Source of the DNA: Pseudomonadota bacterium
GTDB lineage: Bacteria; Pseudomonadota; Gammaproteobacteria; Burkholderiales; Burkholderiaceae_C
Reading direction: 5' to 3'
Length of the DNA stretch: 64,000 nucleotides
Assembly: GCA_018241225.1 (NCBI GenBank)
Contig: JAFEEG010000016.1
Span: forward strand, 62,001-126,000
Position 1 is the first letter of the stretch. The number at the start of each line of letters is the position of its first letter. Position numbers and translations under genes: made by a program. Below, piece by piece: positions 1 through 8,250 of the stretch. The notes beneath the pieces were generated by a model. That model had not been told where the DNA came from. It did not search any database and was given only the letters and a program-made list of their open reading frames with translations.

Positions 1-288
1 GACGAGGTCGTGGAAGACCTCGCGGCCCAGGGGCGACTTCAGGTCCAGCGCGACGCTTTCCTTGCCGCGGTTGAGGGTGAGGAAGTAGGCTCCCATGCCG
101 TCGCGCGAATAGTCCGGGTCTTCGGCCAGCAGCTTGCGCGTGCCCTCGCCCTCGCCGGGCGGCTCGATCTTGATGGTGCGGGCGCCCAGGTCGGCCAGCG
201 TCATGGTCCCGTAGGGGCCGGAGAGCATGTGCGTCAGGTCCAGCACCGTGAGGCCGGCCAGGGGCGCGTTGATTTTGTTTCGTGTCAT
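1..288 (-). CDS. CoA-transferase family III (CaiB/BaiF), N-terminal part
   Basis: The 96 visible codons begin at an ATG and run off the left window edge with no stop. They carry the N-terminal signature of class III CoA-transferases: an opening reading LAGLTVLDLTHMLSGPYGTM, then LADLGARTIKIEPPGEG, the region where these enzymes begin to bind CoA. By family it should move CoA between an acyl-CoA and a free carboxylate. It starts 17 bp after the NIPSNAP gene and is the last visible gene of a leftward run that begins with the cupin at 3262. The catalytic Asp lies outside the window, so activity cannot be judged. The substrate is unknown. Confidence 0.88.
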   Translation of the reverse strand, partial: MTRNKINAPLAGLTVLDLTHMLSGPYGTMTLADLGARTIKIEPPGEGEGTRKLLAEDPDYSRDGMGAYFLTLNRGKESVALDLKSPLGREVFHDLV

Positions 289-305
289 GAGTCTTCTTCA
301 GTTGC

Positions 306-653
306 TCAGGTCGCCGCGGCGCCGCTTGCGGGCATGGCCGGCGGCAGGGGCGAGAAGGGCGCGGGGTTGAGCAGTTCGTTGTGCATGTCGCGGATGAGCG
401 GCAGCACCTTCGGCAGGAAGGCCTGCCAGGCCGGGTCGGCGCCCAGCAGCGCACGGCGGCGCTGGCGCTCCTCGAAGGAGTCGTAGGCCCACAGGTGGAC
501 CACCTTGTTGAGCGCGCCGATCTCGCTGCTGTAGAAGCCCGCCAGGCGCCCGAGGACGGGTGCCTCGATGCGGATGCCTTCGCCTTCCATCAGCTGCATG
601 AAGGGCGCGAGCTTGCCCGCGTGGAGGATGTAGGTGCGCATCTCGACGATCAT
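306..653 (-). CDS. NIPSNAP family protein
   Basis: A 115-residue protein opening MIVEMRTYILHAGKL, the usual start of bacterial NIPSNAP proteins, which are ferredoxin-like alpha-beta barrel folds of about 100-115 residues. The middle contains a VHLWAYDSFEERQRRRA stretch that matches the conserved W-x-Y-x-S/D-x-x-x-R core. The last 20 or so residues are rich in Ala and Pro and probably disordered. It lies 13 bp downstream of the oxygenase gene and 17 bp upstream of the CoA-transferase, so cotranscription is likely. Bacterial NIPSNAP proteins often sit in catabolic operons, but their biochemical role is poorly defined and I do not assign one here. Confidence 0.85.
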   Translation of the reverse strand: MIVEMRTYILHAGKLAPFMQLMEGEGIRIEAPVLGRLAGFYSSEIGALNKVVHLWAYDSFEERQRRRALLGADPAWQAFLPKVLPLIRDMHNELLNPAPFSPLPPAMPASGAAAT

Positions 654-666
654 CTTTTCGCGCCCC

Positions 667-1458
667 TCAAGCCCACAGCACCAGCCGCTTGTCCGGCATG
701 CGCCCGATGAAGGAGCCGATCGAGACCCGGCTGCCGCCCGGCGCCGCGGTGCCGGGCGCGATCTCGTGCGGATTGCGTGTGTTGAAGATCACCACGTCGC
801 CGGCGGTGGGCCGGTACTTGAAGCTGGGCGCACCCTCGACCAGGCTGCGCTCCAGGCCGTAGCTCTTGGGGATCTCGCCGGGCGTCACCGCCGGATCCCA
901 CGGGCTGTTGTGCACTGTGGTGTGGCCGCCCGACTGCAGCTCCTCGGCGAAGAAGTTCCAGCCGAGCTGGCCGTCGATGGCGCCGATGGCGTAGTCGGGC
1001 GAGTTCACCGGCGCCCAGTCGACGTGCAGGTCGATCTTGTCACTGGTGGAGCGGATGATGCCCGCGAAGTAGGGCTGGCCGTCCTCGCGGGCGAAGTCCA
1101 CCTCGTACGGCCATGCGGCCTGCAGCCGCTGCATGACCCTTGCGAGCGGGTCGAAGGAGTTGGCGAAGACCTGCTCCACGTCGGCGCGCGCCTTGGGCAC
1201 GTCGGCGAGGAACTCCTCCTTGCTGCGGTTCCAGCGGTACTGGAACTGCGCCAGGCCGATGTAGCCGATGCGGTCCGCCACGTTGTAGTACTGCATGTTG
1301 CCCTGCTTGGCCGCGGCTGCGAAGCGGTGGCATTCGTCGGGCGAGGCGAAGCCCTTGATGCGGATGGCCGCGATCCTGTTGTCCAGCAGCAGGCGCAGGT
1401 TCTCCGCGGTCAGCGGATGCTCCTCGGCGCTGGTCCAGGTGGCGTTCGAAATCTTCAT
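667..1458 (-). CDS. 2OG-Fe(II) oxygenase-like protein
   Basis: A 263-residue protein with the metal triad expected of 2-oxoglutarate/Fe(II) dioxygenases: His145 and Asp147 in LHVDW and His231 in NPHEIAPG, followed by Arg244 in SRVSIGSF, the likely 2OG carboxylate anchor. The fold is therefore a probable double-stranded beta-helix, coupling 2OG decarboxylation to oxidation of an unknown small substrate. The ATG overlaps the stop of the MFS gene as ATGA, indicating translational coupling. The same frame stays open far upstream inside the transporter gene, but that part is a shadow. The linked MFS importer suggests an imported organic acid as substrate (inference). Confidence 0.82.
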   Translation of the reverse strand: MKISNATWTSAEEHPLTAENLRLLLDNRIAAIRIKGFASPDECHRFAAAAKQGNMQYYNVADRIGYIGLAQFQYRWNRSKEEFLADVPKARADVEQVFANSFDPLARVMQRLQAAWPYEVDFAREDGQPYFAGIIRSTSDKIDLHVDWAPVNSPDYAIGAIDGQLGWNFFAEELQSGGHTTVHNSPWDPAVTPGEIPKSYGLERSLVEGAPSFKYRPTAGDVVIFNTRNPHEIAPGTAAPGGSRVSIGSFIGRMPDKRLVLWA

Positions 1459-2825
1459 GAAATGGCTTTCCTTTGATCGACAGGGGCGTCCTGCCGGTTG
1501 ACCAGCCCGCCGGGCAGGAGAAGGGTGACGACGGCGGCCAGCACCAGGCTGCCGGCGGTCATGTACATGCCGGCATTGCCGCTGCCGGTGGTGTCGCGCA
1601 GCCAGCCGACCAGGTAGGGGCTGACGAATCCGGAGAGGTTGGCGACCGAGCTGATGATGGCGATGCCGGCGGCGGCGGCGCGGTCGGTCAGCAGCACGGT
1701 GGGCAGGCGCCAGAACTGGGCGAAGGCGGTGAGGATGCCGGCCGTGGCTACCGTCAGCGCGCCGATGGCGAAAGTGAGGTTGGTCTTGTGCGCCATGCTC
1801 AGGTACAGCGCGATTGCGCCGATGAACGCCGCGGCGACCAGGTAGCGCTTGCGGTCGCCGGTGGCGTCGGAGCGCTTGGCCACCAGCAGCATGGAGATGG
1901 CGGCCGCGCCGTAGGGAATGGCGCTGAACAGGCCCACGTTCAGCAGGCCCGATACACCGGCCTCGCGGATGAGCGTGGGCATCCAGAAGCCCATGCCGTA
2001 GATGCCCAGGCCGATGCAGAACTCGATCAGGCACAGCACCCAGACGATGGGCAGGGTGAAGGCATCGCGCGCCGATGCGCCGATGGTGCCGGTCTGCTCG
2101 CGCGCCAGGTTGGTTGCCAGCACCTGCTTGTCCCTGGGGCTGAGCCAGTTCGCATCCGCGATCCGGTCGCGCAGCACCAGCAGGATCACCACGCCCAGGA
2201 CCACCGAGGGCAGGCCCTCGATAAGAAACATCCATTGCCAGCCGCGCAGCGAGCCGACCTCGTGGAAGCTCTGCAGCAGCCAGCCCGACAGCGGGCCGCC
2301 CAGCACGCCGGCCATGGGCACGGCCAGGAAGAACAGCGCCAGCGCCTTGCCCAGCCGGCTGGGCGGGATCCAGTAGGTGAGGTACAGCACGATGCCGGGG
2401 AAGAAGCCGGCCTCCGCCACGCCCAGCAGGAAGCGCAGCACGTAGAACGATGCCGGCGTGTGCACGAACATCATGGCCGAGGAGAGCAGGCCCCAGGTGA
2501 TCATGATGCGGGCGATCCACACGCGCGCGCCCACCCGGTGCAGGATCAGGTTGCTGGGCACCTCGAAGATGAAGTAGCCCAGGAAGAAGACGCCGGCGCC
2601 CAGGCCGTAGACCGTCTCGCTGAACTGCAGGTCGCTGAGCATCTGCAGCTTGGCGAAGCCGACGTTGATGCGGTCCAGGTAGGACATCACGTAGCTCAGG
2701 AAGAGCAGCGGGATGAGCTTCCAGAGCACTTTGCGGTAGAGGCCCTCCTCCTCCGCGGAGGAGGGGGCGACGGAGCCTGCGGCGGGAATGGCGGCGGCGT
2801 CGCCCAGGGCATGGGAGTTGGACAT
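1455..2825 (-). CDS. MFS transporter, anion:cation symporter (ACS/phthalate-permease-like) family
   Basis: A 456-residue inner-membrane protein with about twelve hydrophobic segments. The first helix region reads LLFLSYVMSYLDRINVGFAK, the hallmark D-R-x-N-x-G motif of the ACS family that imports organic anions such as tartrate, phthalate or galactarate by proton symport. A GVAEAGFFPGIVLYLTYW segment is also typical. I chose the ATG at 2825, preceded by GAGG at a suitable distance, over an upstream in-frame start at 2972 that would run through the intergenic gap. The gene lies between the cupin and the oxygenase, which it overlaps by 4 bp. It is probably the uptake step of the module. Confidence 0.92.
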   Translation of the reverse strand: MSNSHALGDAAAIPAAGSVAPSSAEEEGLYRKVLWKLIPLLFLSYVMSYLDRINVGFAKLQMLSDLQFSETVYGLGAGVFFLGYFIFEVPSNLILHRVGARVWIARIMITWGLLSSAMMFVHTPASFYVLRFLLGVAEAGFFPGIVLYLTYWIPPSRLGKALALFFLAVPMAGVLGGPLSGWLLQSFHEVGSLRGWQWMFLIEGLPSVVLGVVILLVLRDRIADANWLSPRDKQVLATNLAREQTGTIGASARDAFTLPIVWVLCLIEFCIGLGIYGMGFWMPTLIREAGVSGLLNVGLFSAIPYGAAAISMLLVAKRSDATGDRKRYLVAAAFIGAIALYLSMAHKTNLTFAIGALTVATAGILTAFAQFWRLPTVLLTDRAAAAGIAIISSVANLSGFVSPYLVGWLRDTTGSGNAGMYMTAGSLVLAAVVTLLLPGGLVNRQDAPVDQRKAIS

Positions 2826-2869
2826 GTGGTGTGCCTCGTGTTGTGAAGTGGCGAAGGGCGGGTGGCCTC

Positions 2870-3262
2870 TTACTCGGTGACCCAGGTCTTCGTCGGTGGC
2901 GACTTGATCTCCAGCTGCTCGCAGTCTTCCAGCGCCTCGCTGTAGTGCTCGACCCCGCGCGGATGGATCCACGAGGTGCCAGGCTCGGCGATGAACTCCT
3001 TGCCGCCGATGACCAGCCGCAGGCGGCCCTTGATCAGGTAGGCCACGGTCTCGTGGTCCATGTGCTTGTGCACCGGATCCACCAGGCCCTTCTCGCGGAA
3101 GACGTGGAGCATCAGGATCTCCTGGCCGACCATGGCCCGCCGCACCTCGACCCGGCCCTTGGGCTTCACGCCTTCCACGGCGGCAAGCCGCTCGACGGGG
3201 ATGTCGTCGCGGACGGTGAAGTAGCCCTCGGTAGGCGCGAGGGCGCGCGTGGGATTGCTCAT
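2870..3262 (-). CDS. Cupin domain protein
   Basis: A 130-residue single-domain cupin. The first cupin motif is recognisable around residues 65-82 (DPVHKHMDHETVAYLIKGRL, giving two His and a Glu for metal binding). The second, IHPRGVEHYSEA, supplies the last His. Such small cupins can be isomerases, dioxygenases or sugar-acid binding proteins. The start is supported by an AGGAAA ribosome site about 8 bp upstream. It is the first gene of the leftward operon and faces the divergent promoter with the two palindromes. The exact reaction is unknown. Confidence 0.85.
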   Translation of the reverse strand: MSNPTRALAPTEGYFTVRDDIPVERLAAVEGVKPKGRVEVRRAMVGQEILMLHVFREKGLVDPVHKHMDHETVAYLIKGRLRLVIGGKEFIAEPGTSWIHPRGVEHYSEALEDCEQLEIKSPPTKTWVTE

Positions 3263-3319
3263 GGGGTGTTTCCTTTCATGTTGTGCATTGCTTTGGAAAA
3301 AATGGCTGCGATTCGCATG

Positions 3320-3331
3320 ATTGTCGACAAT
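3320..3331. promoter_or_regulatory. Palindromic operator, copy 1 (ATTGTCGACAAT)
   Basis: A perfect 12-bp palindrome in the divergent promoter between the cupin and the racemase-like gene. It shares its ATTGT-N2-ACAAT form with a second site 65 bp to the right. Inverted TTGT/ACAA half-sites with a short spacer are typical of GntR/FCD regulators, and one is encoded at 4217. That this regulator binds here is inference. Confidence 0.6.
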
Positions 3332-3384
3332 AAGGCATGTTGTTGGGCGTGAGTCTTAGGGAAAATCCTCTGATCTATCGCTTG

Positions 3385-3396
3385 ATTGTGGACAAT
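3385..3396. promoter_or_regulatory. Palindromic operator, copy 2 (ATTGTGGACAAT)
   Basis: The second ATTGT-N2-ACAAT element. The arms extend by one base on each side (GATTGT/ACAATC) around a GG centre. It lies about 48 bp before the start codon of the rightward gene, so it probably controls that transcript, while copy 1 lies nearer the leftward genes. Centre-to-centre spacing is 65 bp, about six helical turns, compatible with cooperative binding or looping. Confidence 0.6.
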
Positions 3397-3443
3397 CATA
3401 GAGGCGTCGAAGATCGAATCAAGTGTTTTCAAGAAGGCCCCCG

Positions 3444-4187
3444 ATGACGGATTCCCTTGGCTGGCGGCAGAAGTTCGCCGTCCTCATTCCCTCCACCAAC
3501 ACCAGCGTTCAGCCCGAGTTCGACGCCATGCGCCCGGCCGGCGTGACCAACCACATCTGCCGCATCCGCATCCCCAACATCCCCTTGAAGGACGATGCGG
3601 ACTTCGAGCGCCTGATCTCGCTCATCGCCGCCGCGCAGAACGAGGCGGTGGATTCGGTGATGTCCTGCGAGCCCGACCGGCTCGTGCTGGGCATCTCGGC
3701 CGAGACCTTCTGGGACGGCCTTGCCGCCAGCCGGACGCTCAAGAAGGACCTGGAGGCACGCACCGGCCTGCCCGTCTCCATGGGTTCCGAGGCCTGCGCC
3801 GCCGCCTTCGGCGTGCTGGGCATGCGCCGCATCGCGGTGCTCACGCCCTATCAGGAAGTGGGCGACCGCAACGTCGTGCGCTTCTTCGAGGAGGCCGGCT
3901 ACGAGGTGCGCCGCATCAAGGGCCTGCGCTGCGAAAGCCCGGTGAAGATTGCGCATATCCAGGAGCCCGAGCTGCGCGCAGCGCTGCACGCGCTGGACGG
4001 CGACGACATCGACGGCATCGTCCAGGTCGGCACCAATCTGGCCATGGCCAGGTTGGCGGCGCAGGCCGAGGTATGGATGGACCGGCCGGTGCTGGCCATC
4101 AACACCGCCATCTACTGGCACGCCCTGCGCGCTGCCGGCATTCCCGATCGCGTCGGCGGCTTTGGTAGTCTGCTCGAACGGCATTGA
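3444..4187 (+). CDS. Asp/Glu racemase superfamily protein, maleate isomerase/arylmalonate decarboxylase-like
   Basis: A 247-residue protein with the N-terminal AVLIPSTNTSVQPEF and C-terminal YWHALRAAGIPDRVGGFGSL signatures of the maleate cis-trans isomerase and arylmalonate decarboxylase branch. The start at 3444 follows an AAGAAGG ribosome site; an in-frame GTG at 3423 has none. In characterised members one or two Cys act as acid/base. Here the first position lies in GISAET (Ser85) and the second in QVGTNL (Gly196), so neither usual Cys is present. It is followed by a GntR gene and an isochorismatase-type hydrolase, recalling the maleamate/maleate steps of nicotinate breakdown, but the missing Cys argue for a different reaction. 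Confidence 0.8.
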   Translation: MTDSLGWRQKFAVLIPSTNTSVQPEFDAMRPAGVTNHICRIRIPNIPLKDDADFERLISLIAAAQNEAVDSVMSCEPDRLVLGISAETFWDGLAASRTLKKDLEARTGLPVSMGSEACAAAFGVLGMRRIAVLTPYQEVGDRNVVRFFEEAGYEVRRIKGLRCESPVKIAHIQEPELRAALHALDGDDIDGIVQVGTNLAMARLAAQAEVWMDRPVLAINTAIYWHALRAAGIPDRVGGFGSLLERH

Positions 4188-4216
4188 CGCGGGCAGCCCC
4201 GCCGCACAAGAAAAGC

Positions 4217-4894
4217 ATGAAACAAACCAACGGCACCGCCACCGTCGCGCACGAGCTCTATGCGGCCGTGCGCGAGCGCATCGTCAACGGCACCTATGCG
4301 CCGGGCATGCGCCTGACCGAGCAGCACTTCGCGGTCGAGTTCAACACCTCGCGCACGCCGGTGCGCGAGGCAATGCGTCAGCTCACGGCCGACGGCTTCC
4401 TGGTCTTCAAGCCAAACAGCGGCACCGCGGTGCGCGCATGGACGACCGGGCAGATCAACGAGCTGTTCGACCTGCGCGTCCTCATCGAGAGCGAGATCGC
4501 ACACCATACCGCGCGTCACATCGACGAGCAGCAGCTGCAGGCGCTCACCGAGCTGCAGGACGAGATCGAGCTCAACGGCGCCGACACCAGCGACGAGAAC
4601 ACCAGCCGCATCGGCCAGCTCAATCGGCGCTTCCACAGCCTCATCGCCCAGGCCAGCCGCAGCGAGCGGCTCACCTCGGTGCTGTCCAACGCGATCGAGC
4701 AGCCCATCGTGCAGCGCACCTTCCGCAAGTACGACGCACGCCAGCTGCAAAGAAGCTTCGACCAGCACCGCGAGCTGATCGACGCCTTCAGGTCGAAGAA
4801 CGCCGAGTGGGCCAAGAGCGTGATGAGCTGCCACATCTATGCCGCCAAGTACGCCCTGCTGCAGGGTGAACCGGAAGAACAAAGCGATGACTGA
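4217..4894 (+). CDS. GntR family transcriptional regulator, FCD subgroup
   Basis: A 225-residue regulator. Residues 9-75 form the winged helix (ELYAAVRERIVNGTYAPGMR, then the recognition segment FNTSRTPVREAMRQL). The C-terminal half is an all-helical FCD ligand domain with candidate metal residues Asp85, His140, His184 and His206. The ATG at 4217 is preferred over a TTG at 4184 that overlaps the upstream stop. It lies between the racemase-like and isochorismatase genes, overlapping the latter by 8 bp. It is the obvious candidate to bind the two palindromes at 3320 and 3385, probably as a repressor released by a small organic acid (inference). Confidence 0.9.
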   Translation: MKQTNGTATVAHELYAAVRERIVNGTYAPGMRLTEQHFAVEFNTSRTPVREAMRQLTADGFLVFKPNSGTAVRAWTTGQINELFDLRVLIESEIAHHTARHIDEQQLQALTELQDEIELNGADTSDENTSRIGQLNRRFHSLIAQASRSERLTSVLSNAIEQPIVQRTFRKYDARQLQRSFDQHRELIDAFRSKNAEWAKSVMSCHIYAAKYALLQGEPEEQSDD

Positions 4895-5537
4895 TCTGAA
4901 CAAGAACGCCGGCGACGCGGCGGCCAACTACGCAGCCTCCGGCGCCTTCGGCGCTCCGCTGGGCATGGGCAACCGCCGTGCGCTGCTGATGGTCGACTTC
5001 GCGCAGGCCTACTTCGAGCCGGGCAGCCCGCTGTTCGCCGACACGCCCCAGGTGGTGGGAGCCGCGCAGGCATTACTGCAATGGGCGCGCGCTCAGCACA
5101 TGCTGGTGTGCCACACGCGGGTGGTCTACGACGAGGCGGGCCTGAACGGCGGGGTCTTCTACCGCAAGATCCCGGCGCTTTCGAACTTTCGCAAGGGGCA
5201 TCCGCTAGGGCAGTTCGTGCCGGCGCTGGCGCCCAAGGCGGGGGAGCCGGTGATCGAGAAGCAGTATGCGAGCGCCTTCTTCGGCACCTCGCTGGCCAGC
5301 CTATTGAGCGCGCAGCGCGTCGACTGCGTGTTGATCGCCGGTATGAGCACCAGCGGCTGCGTGCGAGCCACCACGGTGGACGCCATCCAGCTGGGCCTCA
5401 TCCCGCTGGTGGTGGCCGACGCCTGCGGCGACCGGCATGCAGCTCCGCACGAGGCCAGCCTTTTCGACCTGCAGGCCAAGTACGCGGATGTCATGCCGCT
5501 GGCGGTACTGCAGCGGCGGATTGCCGACGCGGGTTGA
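4887..5537 (+). CDS. Isochorismatase-family cysteine hydrolase (carbamoylsarcosine/maleamate amidase-like)
   Basis: A 216-residue alpha/beta hydrolase of the isochorismatase superfamily with its catalytic triad visible: Asp37 in LMVDFAQAYF, Lys125 in IEKQYASAF and Cys158 in STSGCVRATTVDA. This layout is shared by N-carbamoylsarcosine amidase, nicotinamidase and maleamate amidohydrolase, which release ammonia from an amide. The ATG at 4887 overlaps the end of the GntR gene by 8 bp. It closes the rightward arm of the module, suggesting that an amide or carbamoyl group is removed from the substrate or product of the racemase-like enzyme. The substrate cannot be named from sequence. Confidence 0.85.
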   Translation: MTDLNKNAGDAAANYAASGAFGAPLGMGNRRALLMVDFAQAYFEPGSPLFADTPQVVGAAQALLQWARAQHMLVCHTRVVYDEAGLNGGVFYRKIPALSNFRKGHPLGQFVPALAPKAGEPVIEKQYASAFFGTSLASLLSAQRVDCVLIAGMSTSGCVRATTVDAIQLGLIPLVVADACGDRHAAPHEASLFDLQAKYADVMPLAVLQRRIADAG

Positions 5538-6206
5538 GTGCTCTTTTCCAGCGCCTTCATCGCGCTCAGGTTCGAACACGCTCTGGCCGGCCGCGCGGAT
5601 CGGGCGCGCATCATCATGCTCGTGGATGGAAAAGCGCCGCCCGTCAGCACCTGCTGCAGCGGCGTGGCCTAAAAGGCAACCGCGGTCGCGGAATAGGCAA
5701 CAGACCCACAAACGGTCCCGCGCTAGAGCCCACGCAGTTCTGGCAGATCTGCTTGGGATGCTCAAGTGATTCACCATTGCTTAGCAGCAGCGAAACTGCT
5801 GGATCGTGCTGCCCTGAGGAGCCGTCCACGTTGCTAGAAAGCAGACGGTCACACGCCGGTCGTTACCGTTTTGATCTGGACACGTAGGAGCCCAAATCGC
5901 TTCGCATCCATGCGACTTTGAATGCGGTCAAGTACCTGCGCGGTGGGGGCTAAGACCTTCCTATGCTTGCAGGACAGCTTCTGGGCGACAGCTCAGGCTA
6001 CTGGACGCAAATGACGGCAAGCGGCCGCCTTGCTGACCGGGAAGCCAGCTCATTGTGCGACGTTCGTATCCAGAAAATCAATCACATCGAGCGTGAGGTT
6101 GGCCTTTTGCGTCAGATTGGTGTAGTCGAATGCTCCGCGACTCATGCATGATTTTCTCATTTGTGAAATCAGTGCCGCGAATTCCGCGTTGGTGAAGCTG
6201 TTGCCA
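5538..6206. other. Non-coding or decayed stretch
   Basis: No convincing intact gene is seen. Around 5540-5650 the reverse strand has a short coding-like run that I cannot identify. At 5790-5806 there is a 17-bp match to the core of the 41-bp repeat found at 12543 and 22686. From about 6206 down to 6050 the reverse strand encodes a coding-like tail ending LDVIDFLDTNVAQ next to the cyclase remnant, possibly part of the same dead gene. The stretch marks the border between the amidohydrolase module and the two-component module. Confidence 0.5.
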
Positions 6207-6622
6207 TCAATGGTGGCTCGTCCATCGGACTCCTTCAGCCAGAGCCTGAAGTCGGGCGGCAATATTGACAGCATCACCGTAGACTGAGCCATCGGCCTTT
6301 TCGACGATGTCCCCAAGATGGATGCCAATGCGAAAAAGCAGGCGCTGGTCGGCAGGCAGTGTCCGGGCCCGATCCTGAAATTCAGCCTGAACCAGGAGCG
6401 CAGCGCGAACAGCACCGGCCGCGGTATCGAAGACGGCGAGAACGGAGTCGCCCGCGGTGTCTACGATTCGCCCTGCCTCTGCATCGACGTGTGCCCGAAA
6501 GAAACATTTGCAGCCTCAAGAGCGTCGTGAGTACCGACGTCGTCTTGAGCCATCAAGCGCGAATAACCGGCTGCGTCCGCAGCCAGAATGGCAAGAAGTC
6601 GATGACGGACCCTGTTTGTCAT
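6207..6622 (-). pseudogene. Class III adenylate/guanylate cyclase remnant, frameshifted
   Basis: Reading leftward, the N-terminus of a class III cyclase is clear (RRLLAILAADAAGYSRLMAQ-like start near 6600), but that frame ends at a stop near 6461. The next part of the domain continues in another frame: GRIVDTAGDSVLAVFDTAAG, then FRIGIHLGDIVEKADGSVYG and AVNIAARLQALAEG, until a stop at 6207. The catalytic Asp and the Asn/Arg transition-state region are thus split by a frameshift, and the C-terminal part is missing. The gene cannot make a working cyclase as it stands. It is a different gene from the cyclase fusion at 26921. Confidence 0.75.
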
Positions 6623-6853
6623 TCTCGCGTGTCGCGCGCGACACTCCATATCGACTACCGGAATCGATTCGTAGTCGCTACTAGGTCTGCACGCATGACT
6701 GGTCTTCTCAATAGCAGTCGCTCGTCATGTTCACTGCACCGCCTGCACTCGCGATGACCTCTAAAACACTCTAAACCGGACGTGACGTCTCCGTGGCCAA
6801 GTCGTTCACTCGAGGAAGCTCTTGTCGGCTCCATACGGCATTGGCTGTGTAGA

Positions 6854-6880
6854 GATTCGCGCCGATCGTCGGCGCGAATC
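6854..6880 (-). terminator. Hairpin downstream of the haloperoxidase-like gene
   Basis: A perfect 10-bp stem (GATTCGCGCC paired with GGCGCGAATC) around a 7-base loop, beginning 11 bp past the stop of the leftward gene at 6892. No clear U-run follows on the leftward strand, so it may be a weak or factor-assisted terminator or an mRNA-stabilising hairpin. Confidence 0.5.
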
Positions 6881-6891
6881 ACAGCACCACG

Positions 6892-8250
6892 TCAAGGCTT
6901 GTCGGTAGGGTCGAAGTGCTCGCGCAGCAGCAGCTTTCCCACCTTCATGCCGAGCACCTCACCGTCAACGGTTGACTTCCTGAAATGCATGCCACCATGG
7001 ATGCGGGCTGCTTGAACTGCTTTCGTCAGCGCATCAACCGAGTCGAACGTCTGTTGGGTTCCAGTGACGGTGCTGTCCAGGGTGAACTGCAGCCTGCGTG
7101 TGCCAAACACCTGCTGAAGCACCTCAGCAAGGGCGCCGGCGCTGCAGGAATGCGCCGCCGGATACTCGGGATGATTGGGCGTGGTAACGAAGGGGGTCCA
7201 GCCCGGGTCGGCGACTGTGGCAGGGTTGTCATCGGTGTCAGCTAGCCGAATCGCGCTCGTTGGCCGCCAGCGGTTGAAGTGATACTTTGCTTCGAAGCAG
7301 CCAGTGAGCGCGTCGGACTGTCCGACCCATAGTGCCGCCATCAACCGTGCGTTCTGGACCAACGACGGCTGACTCGTCGCGAAGCGCCCGTAGTTGCGTG
7401 TCGAGTAAGTCGGCGGCGGATCGGTGAAGAAGCGCGCGTTCGCGCTCTGATCTGGGCTGCGTTCGGTGCTGGTGGTCCCTGCCATGCGCTGAACTTCATC
7501 CACGTCGGCGGCATAGTCTGTGCTGCTCAGCGCCGGCGGCCCGTCGGGGCGGAACTGGTCCGCGCGCGCCATCGCGAACGGGCGCACATATGGTCGCGTC
7601 TGATTGATCGGGTTGACGCCGCGGAACTCGCCCGGAAGGGTTCCTGGCACGTAAGGCGACACCGGCGTCCACCGGCCGTCATTGGCGCGCCAGTCGAGGA
7701 CTTGGGTTGCGACGTCGGCGCCGAGTTGGGCCGCGGCGAGCGCTTGCGCGTCGGCACCGGCCATCGCTTGGTCGTAGGTGGACTTGTAGACCGAACTTCG
7801 ACTCGGAAACAGTCGCGTCAGCACGGTATATGCCGCACCGTGCACCGCACTCGCCTGGGGGAGATCCGACTGTCCTGGCGTTATCGGCACGCTCGCGTGA
7901 AAGGGCTGGTAGGACCGCGTGATTGCCACAAGCGCGTCGTAGATGGCGATGTTCAACGTCGCCAAGTCGAGGTCGTAGGTCGGTTGACGCTCCTCGGGTG
8001 TGCCAGTGGGCGATGGGGGCAGAAGGATCGTCGCCGCGCCCACGTCGTTCCAAGTCGCCACCGCGTTCGCTCCGTACGACACGACAGTCTGCGGCGGCTT
8101 GTTCGATGTTGCGTCCACTTGCTGGCTCTGCACCGCTGGCACCGCGGAATCAGTCGTACCCCCGCCGCAGGCGGTACACAGGGCCGTCGTTAGAAAAGCC
8201 ATGGGCAGCATGCGCACTCTCGACGTCGTAGTCAGTTCGAGGCGGATCAT
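6892..8250 (-). CDS. Vanadium-dependent haloperoxidase / PAP2-superfamily protein, probable lipoprotein
   Basis: A 452-residue exported protein. The N-terminus is a signal sequence with cysteines at 25 and 28 before a Gly-rich stretch (CTACGGG), suggesting a lipoprotein. The active site matches the vanadium haloperoxidase/acid phosphatase pattern: K322-x6-R329-P330 in KYHFNRWRP, a PAAHS loop with His367, and R416-x5-H422 in RIHGGMH. It would bind vanadate and oxidise halide with peroxide, or act as a phosphatase; sequence alone does not decide. The ATG at 8250 has a GGAGG site 7 bp upstream, which rules out longer in-frame starts. It is transcribed away from the LytS/LytTR genes. Confidence 0.85.
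   Translation of the reverse strand: MIRLELTTTSRVRMLPMAFLTTALCTACGGGTTDSAVPAVQSQQVDATSNKPPQTVVSYGANAVATWNDVGAATILLPPSPTGTPEERQPTYDLDLATLNIAIYDALVAITRSYQPFHASVPITPGQSDLPQASAVHGAAYTVLTRLFPSRSSVYKSTYDQAMAGADAQALAAAQLGADVATQVLDWRANDGRWTPVSPYVPGTLPGEFRGVNPINQTRPYVRPFAMARADQFRPDGPPALSSTDYAADVDEVQRMAGTTSTERSPDQSANARFFTDPPPTYSTRNYGRFATSQPSLVQNARLMAALWVGQSDALTGCFEAKYHFNRWRPTSAIRLADTDDNPATVADPGWTPFVTTPNHPEYPAAHSCSAGALAEVLQQVFGTRRLQFTLDSTVTGTQQTFDSVDALTKAVQAARIHGGMHFRKSTVDGEVLGMKVGKLLLREHFDPTDKP

Noticed and set aside
667..2520. A 617-codon open frame covering the oxygenase and much of the MFS gene
   Set aside because: Its first 350 codons are an out-of-frame, Arg/Gly-rich shadow of the transporter; the real oxygenase starts at 1458 with an ATGA overlap.
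1473..2846. A 457-codon rightward frame opposite the MFS gene
   Set aside because: Antisense shadow with extreme Gln/His/Gly content; the MFS motifs lie on the other strand.
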